Part shown: positions 61,233-64,000 of the stretch, piece by piece | Layout of the letters: each line of letters opens with the position of its first letter | Position numbering within the stretch: position 1 is the first letter of the stretch | Origin: Planctomycetota bacterium | Lineage (GTDB): Bacteria; Planctomycetota; UBA8742; UBA2392 | Reading direction: 5' to 3' | Assembly (NCBI GenBank): GCA_022071975.1 | Contig: JAJVIO010000012.1 | Span: forward strand, 1 to 64,000 | DNA length: 64,000 nucleotides | Notes under the pieces: generated by a model | What the model was told of the DNA's origin: nothing | Seen by the model: the letters and a program-made list of their open reading frames with translations, nothing else | Database searches by the model: none | Translations under genes and position numbers: made by a program

Positions 61233-62795
61233 TTACGCAGCAGGCTCTGGTGTTGCTTCTTTCTGCAGCACCCAGCGGTTGGCCATGCTGATGCCGCTGA
61301 GCATGGCGCCGATGATGCCTAAAAAGCCCTGGTCGGTGCCGATGATGTAGAGGCCCTCCACGCCGCTTTCGCCCGTGCGTTTCTTGACCGGGCTGCCGTA
61401 CACCGCGCCGCCTTCGTGGCCCGTGTAGTACCGGATCGTGCGTGGGGTGAACATGTCCACCAATGTGACGCACGGCCGGAAATCGGCGATGTGCCCAATC
61501 GCGTCGGCGCAACTTTGTTCGTACCAGCGTTGCTTGGCGGTGTAGTACGGGAGCGCAGGCGTCACGCCTGCATTCGCCGTGGACGTCCCGTCCACGGCTT
61601 GCGGCGCAGGCCGGAGGCCCGCGCCGGGCGCAGACTGGAAGTCTGCGTTCCCAAGCGTCGCCCACCTGTCATAGTTCGCGATGTTGGTGATGCGAACCAA
61701 GTGGTCTTTGGGCTGCTGCGGCAGGTTGAAGTTGCCGGGCATGCAGATCACGCCGCTGCTGGTGTCGCACAGGTCGGCGGGCTGCGCGTAACTGAAGCGC
61801 TCGCTGTTGCTGAAGAAGATGATGGTCTCTTCGATGCCCAGCTCGCGCGCGGGTTTGTCCAGCACGCTGATGTTTTCTGTGAAGGAGAGTTTGCCCTGTG
61901 TTGCGGCCGCCTCGGCCGCATGGTCGCGGGGCGCCTCGCCCCGCGACTGCGGGCAAGGTGCCCGCATCACGAACGCGGCCGGGGCGGCCACGCCACACAG
62001 CCGCCCTGTCTCCACCAGACCGGCCGACGACAGCACGTTGTCGGCCGTCAGGATTTCGCCGTTGTCGAGTTCTACGCCGGTTGCGCGGTGTCCTTCGGTG
62101 ATGATGCGCGACGCGCCGGTTTTCAGGCGCAGCTCGCCGCCGCTGTGCCTGTATCGTTCAATCAGAAGCTTCAGAATGTGCCGCACGCCTGCCTGCGGCC
62201 TTGCGAAGCCTTCGAAGAAGATGCTTTTGAACATCACCACGAACTGGTCCCAGTCCATGTCGTTCTCTCGCGCCGAGCCGTAGAACATCAGCGGGCAGAA
62301 CAGCATGTCGGTCAGCATGGGATCGGTGATGTGCGACTCCACGATCTCGCGGGCATTGAGCGTAGGCGCGTTCAGGTCCAGCTCGTTGTAGGCGCGCACG
62401 GCCTGCGTAAGCGCGTCAAAGCCGTCGATCTGCCCCGGGAACGCGCGGGCGACTTCGCCACGCAGCAGCTCGAAGTCGTTGCTGAACTTCAGCTTCACGC
62501 CGGGGAAGCTGACCGCGCTGTGGCCCTGCTGGTGCAGGTCCAGCTCTTCCCAGCGGATGCGCAGCTGTTTCAGCAGGCGCGTCAGCGGCAGGCCCCTGGC
62601 CCCGCGCGGGGCGTAATTCGTCATGGCGTGCAGGCCGACGTCGAACTGGTGCCCCTGGAACTGGTAGAACGAGTTCAGCCCGCCCCACACGTAATGACGC
62701 TCCAGCACGACAACCTTCTTGTCGTACATGGCCAGGCGGATGCCGGCCGCCAGGCCGGACATCCCCGCACCGATGATGATGGCGTCGTAGTGCAA
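61233..62795 (-). CDS. Phytoene-desaturase-like FAD oxidoreductase with two in-frame repeat insertions
   Basis: 520 residues from TTG 62795 with GCGGAGCGGCGC upstream. FAD site AIIIGAGMSGLAAGIRLAMY and VVVLERHYVWGGLNSFY; C-terminal GLYIIGTDQGFLGIIGAMLSG read in parts. It belongs to the same CrtI-like superfamily as the gene at 59283-60794. Two stretches are foreign: residues ~269-298 (VAAPAAFVMRAPCPQSRGEA) are encoded by REP palindromes, and residues ~379-415 (GNADFQSAPGAGLRPAPQAV) by a TCA/TCC/GGA palindrome cluster. Both keep the frame, adding about 65 residues. The rest has family length. Confidence 0.9.
   Translation of the reverse strand: MHYDAIIIGAGMSGLAAGIRLAMYDKKVVVLERHYVWGGLNSFYQFQGHQFDVGLHAMTNYAPRGARGLPLTRLLKQLRIRWEELDLHQQGHSAVSFPGVKLKFSNDFELLRGEVARAFPGQIDGFDALTQAVRAYNELDLNAPTLNAREIVESHITDPMLTDMLFCPLMFYGSARENDMDWDQFVVMFKSIFFEGFARPQAGVRHILKLLIERYRHSGGELRLKTGASRIITEGHRATGVELDNGEILTADNVLSSAGLVETGRLCGVAAPAAFVMRAPCPQSRGEAPRDHAAEAAATQGKLSFTENISVLDKPARELGIEETIIFFSNSERFSYAQPADLCDTSSGVICMPGNFNLPQQPKDHLVRITNIANYDRWATLGNADFQSAPGAGLRPAPQAVDGTSTANAGVTPALPYYTAKQRWYEQSCADAIGHIADFRPCVTLVDMFTPRTIRYYTGHEGGAVYGSPVKKRTGESGVEGLYIIGTDQGFLGIIGAMLSGISMANRWVLQKEATPEPAA
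61555..61647. repeat. TCA/TCC/GGA-loop palindrome cluster inside an oxidoreductase gene
   Basis: GCAGGCG-TCA-CGCCTGC (61555-61571), CCGTGGACG-TCC-CGTCCACGG (61577-61597), GCGCAGGCC-GGA-GGCCCGCGC (61604-61624, one mismatch), CGCAGACT-GGA-AGTCTGCG (61629-61647). Loop order matches the intergenic cluster at 30770-30869 although the arms differ. Confidence 0.9.
61902..61966. repeat. REP-type palindromes inside an oxidoreductase gene
   Basis: TGCGGCCG-CCT-CGGCCGCA (61902-61920), TCGCGGGGCG-CCT-CGCCCCGCGA (61924-61946), TGCGGGCA-AGG-TGCCCGCA (61948-61966). Loops CCT/AGG and the GCGGGC core are those of the palindromes around the RAYT domain. Confidence 0.88.
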
Positions 62796-62811
62796 GCGCC
62801 GCTCCGCGACG

Positions 62812-62890
62812 CAGGTGACAGGTTTCAGGTTGCAGGTTGCAGGGAACTGCCTCCCCTACCTCCTACTCCCTACTACCTACTACCTGCTGT
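62812..62890. repeat. Inverted 7-bp arrays
   Basis: Left: CAGGTGA, CAGGTTT, CAGGTTG, CAGGTTG, CAGGGAA (62812-62846). Right: CTACCTC, CTACTCC, CTACTAC, CTACTAC, CTGCTGT (62856-62890). It fills the gap between the acyl carrier protein gene and the oxidoreductase gene. Confidence 0.88.
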
Positions 62891-63154
62891 TTAGCTCACC
62901 AGTTCCTTGCCGGCCATCTTGTCGCGCAGGTAGTTCACGCAGCTGTCGAGGCTGGCCAGGTGCTCGTAGTCCGTGTCGGGCACGTGCACGCCGTAGCGCT
63001 TGCGCAGCTCCATCACGATGTCGAGGAAGTCCATCGAGTCGAGGTCGAGCTGGTCGCGCAGGCGCGTGGCCGCGTCGATGTTGCTGGTGTCCTCGTCGGG
63101 GTTGATGTCGTTGATGATCCCGATGATGGCCTGCTTGATCATTTCGTCTGTCAT
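62891..63154 (-). CDS. acpP: Acyl carrier protein
   Basis: 87 residues. The phosphopantetheine attachment Ser is in QLDLDSMDFLDIVMELRKRY near residue 40, and the acidic helices of ACP are present. ATG 63154 (MTDEMIKQAIIG) follows AAGGAAGACGCA; the frame continues upstream without a better start. Compared with the housekeeping protein the motif is DSMDF rather than DSLD, which is common in specialised clusters. It lies between the ketosynthase and the oxidoreductases. Confidence 0.92.
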   Translation of the reverse strand: MTDEMIKQAIIGIINDINPDEDTSNIDAATRLRDQLDLDSMDFLDIVMELRKRYGVHVPDTDYEHLASLDSCVNYLRDKMAGKELVS

Positions 63155-63205
63155 TGCGTCTTCCTTGGTTGTGCCCTTGCGGGCGTTGTTTGTGGTTTCC
63201 TTCAC

Positions 63206-63268
63206 CCCCGGCCATCCTCGGAACGCAGTGCGTTCCTGCGGTACGTTCGCTTCGCGAACTGGCCGGGG
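63206..63268. repeat. Composite palindrome between ketosynthase and acyl carrier protein genes
   Basis: Outer CCCCGGCCA (63206-63214) and TGGCCGGGG (63260-63268); inner GGAACGC-AGT-GCGTTCC (63220-63236) and GTTCGC-TTC-GCGAAC (63245-63259). Same plan, outer repeat plus inner hairpins with three-base loops, as the cluster at 30770-30869. Confidence 0.85.
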
Positions 63269-63270
63269 CT

Positions 63271-64000
63271 CTATTCGTACTTCTTCACGATCAGCGCTGA
63301 GTTGATGCCCAGCATGCCGAAGCTCATGTTCATGATGGTCTTCACTTCACCCGCCTGCTTGGGCTGGTTGATCACCAGGCCGCGCACGGCGCATTCCGGG
63401 TCCAGCTCGTCGATGTTGATGGTCGGGTGCACGACTCCGTCGTCAAAGCTGGGCAGGTTGCCGGCCAGTTCCAATGCGCCCGCAGCCCCCATGGCGTGGC
63501 CGATGTAGCTCTTGGTGTTGTTGACGTGCACGCCCTGGTAGTCGCCGAACACCGCGTTTACGGCCGCCGCTTCCATCTCGTCGCCGCTGGGCGTGCTGGT
63601 GGCGTGGGTGTTTACGATGCCAATGTCACCGGGCTGCATGCCCGCGCGCTTCAATGCGCCGCGCATGCATTCCGTCTGCCGCTCCGAGTTCGGCAGCACG
63701 TAGTCGCTGGCGTCGCTGTTGACGTGCCAGCCGGCGATCTCGGCGTAAATCTTTGCGCCGCGCTTCAGCGCGTCTTCCAGGCGTTCCAGCGTGTACAGGC
63801 AGCCGCCTTCCGCCACCACGATGCCGTTTCTGGCCTTGTCGAAGGGGCGTGAAGCCTTTGTCGGGTCCTCGTGTGTCGCCAATGCTCCCTGCTGTTTGAA
63901 ACCGGCGAAGATGCCAAAGGTGTGGATGCTCTCGCTGACCCCGCCGCCGAACGCCAGGTCCACTTCGCCCAGTTGCAGCATCTGGGTGGCGTGGATCACG
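63271..64000 (-). CDS. fabF: 3-oxoacyl-ACP synthase II-type ketosynthase (5' end outside window)
   Basis: The last ~242 residues of a condensing enzyme that extends beyond the window edge. The segment GEVDLAFGGGVSESIHTFGI, ASRPFDKARNGIVVAEGG, NTHATSTPSGDEMEAAAV (first catalytic His), SYIGHAMGAAGALELAGN (second His) and SFGMLGINSALIVKKY are typical of FabF-type ketosynthases. The active-site Cys would lie just outside the window. Thus it condenses malonyl-ACP with an acyl primer for the adjoining acyl carrier protein. Confidence 0.95.
   Translation of the reverse strand, partial: VIHATQMLQLGEVDLAFGGGVSESIHTFGIFAGFKQQGALATHEDPTKASRPFDKARNGIVVAEGGCLYTLERLEDALKRGAKIYAEIAGWHVNSDASDYVLPNSERQTECMRGALKRAGMQPGDIGIVNTHATSTPSGDEMEAAAVNAVFGDYQGVHVNNTKSYIGHAMGAAGALELAGNLPSFDDGVVHPTINIDELDPECAVRGLVINQPKQAGEVKTIMNMSFGMLGINSALIVKKYE

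Overview
The window is a GC-rich bacterial chromosome segment with short spacers, many ATGA/GTGA gene overlaps, GTG and TTG starts, and no tRNA, rRNA, phage or plasmid genes. The gene mix (squalene-hopene cyclase, small lipoproteins, HEAT-like and FG-GAP secreted proteins, a DUF6677-like membrane protein, paired desaturase-like oxidoreductases next to fatty-acid genes) fits Planctomycetota best. That assignment is inference from gene content, not from a marker tree.

Layout. 1-13 kb: secreted and hypothetical proteins, rpe, pgk, a GAPDH (gap) and alanine dehydrogenase. 14-21 kb: dnaA, then an overlapping run of a trifunctional AroD-AroE-AroK fusion, prepilin peptidase, class IV aminotransferase and lipid kinase, ending against a LysM protein. 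22-31 kb: truD, two PpiC-like proteins, a trehalase/MGH1-like glycosidase, folE and guaB. 31-43 kb: uracil-DNA glycosylase-like protein, squalene-hopene cyclase, two lipoproteins, an S24 repressor, an FG-GAP lipoprotein split by a one-base frameshift, coaX, a double cyclic-nucleotide-binding protein. 43-52 kb: trxB, methyltransferase, an EIIA-diadenylate cyclase fusion, fmt, a beta-propeller-like protein and others. 52-64 kb: a 1000-residue surface protein, two OsmC proteins, and a minus-strand lipid operon (KAS - ACP - desaturase-like - desaturase-like - hypothetical - FabZ - FabI).

The most striking content is repetitive DNA. (1) Eleven loci carry tandem 7-bp units, ten of them matched by an inverted array of the same unit; the unit sequence differs at every locus but the 7-bp period and inverted layout do not. 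Two of these loci enclose a four-helix-bundle (S23/IVP-like) gene. Two further loci use a 9-bp unit, one of them enclosing a 107-residue orphan gene inside the lipid operon. (2) A REP-associated tyrosine transposase (RAYT) domain lies in frame inside fabZ, bounded by GC-rich palindromes; the same palindromes occur between genes and in frame inside a desaturase-like gene, and another palindrome lies in frame inside gap. (3) Composite palindromes with conserved three-base loops and variable, compensated arms sit between genes, often supplying the TAG stop codons of both convergent neighbours.

Together these suggest a genome colonised by small palindromic and inverted-array elements that tolerate insertion at stop codons and, in frame, in surface loops of proteins.
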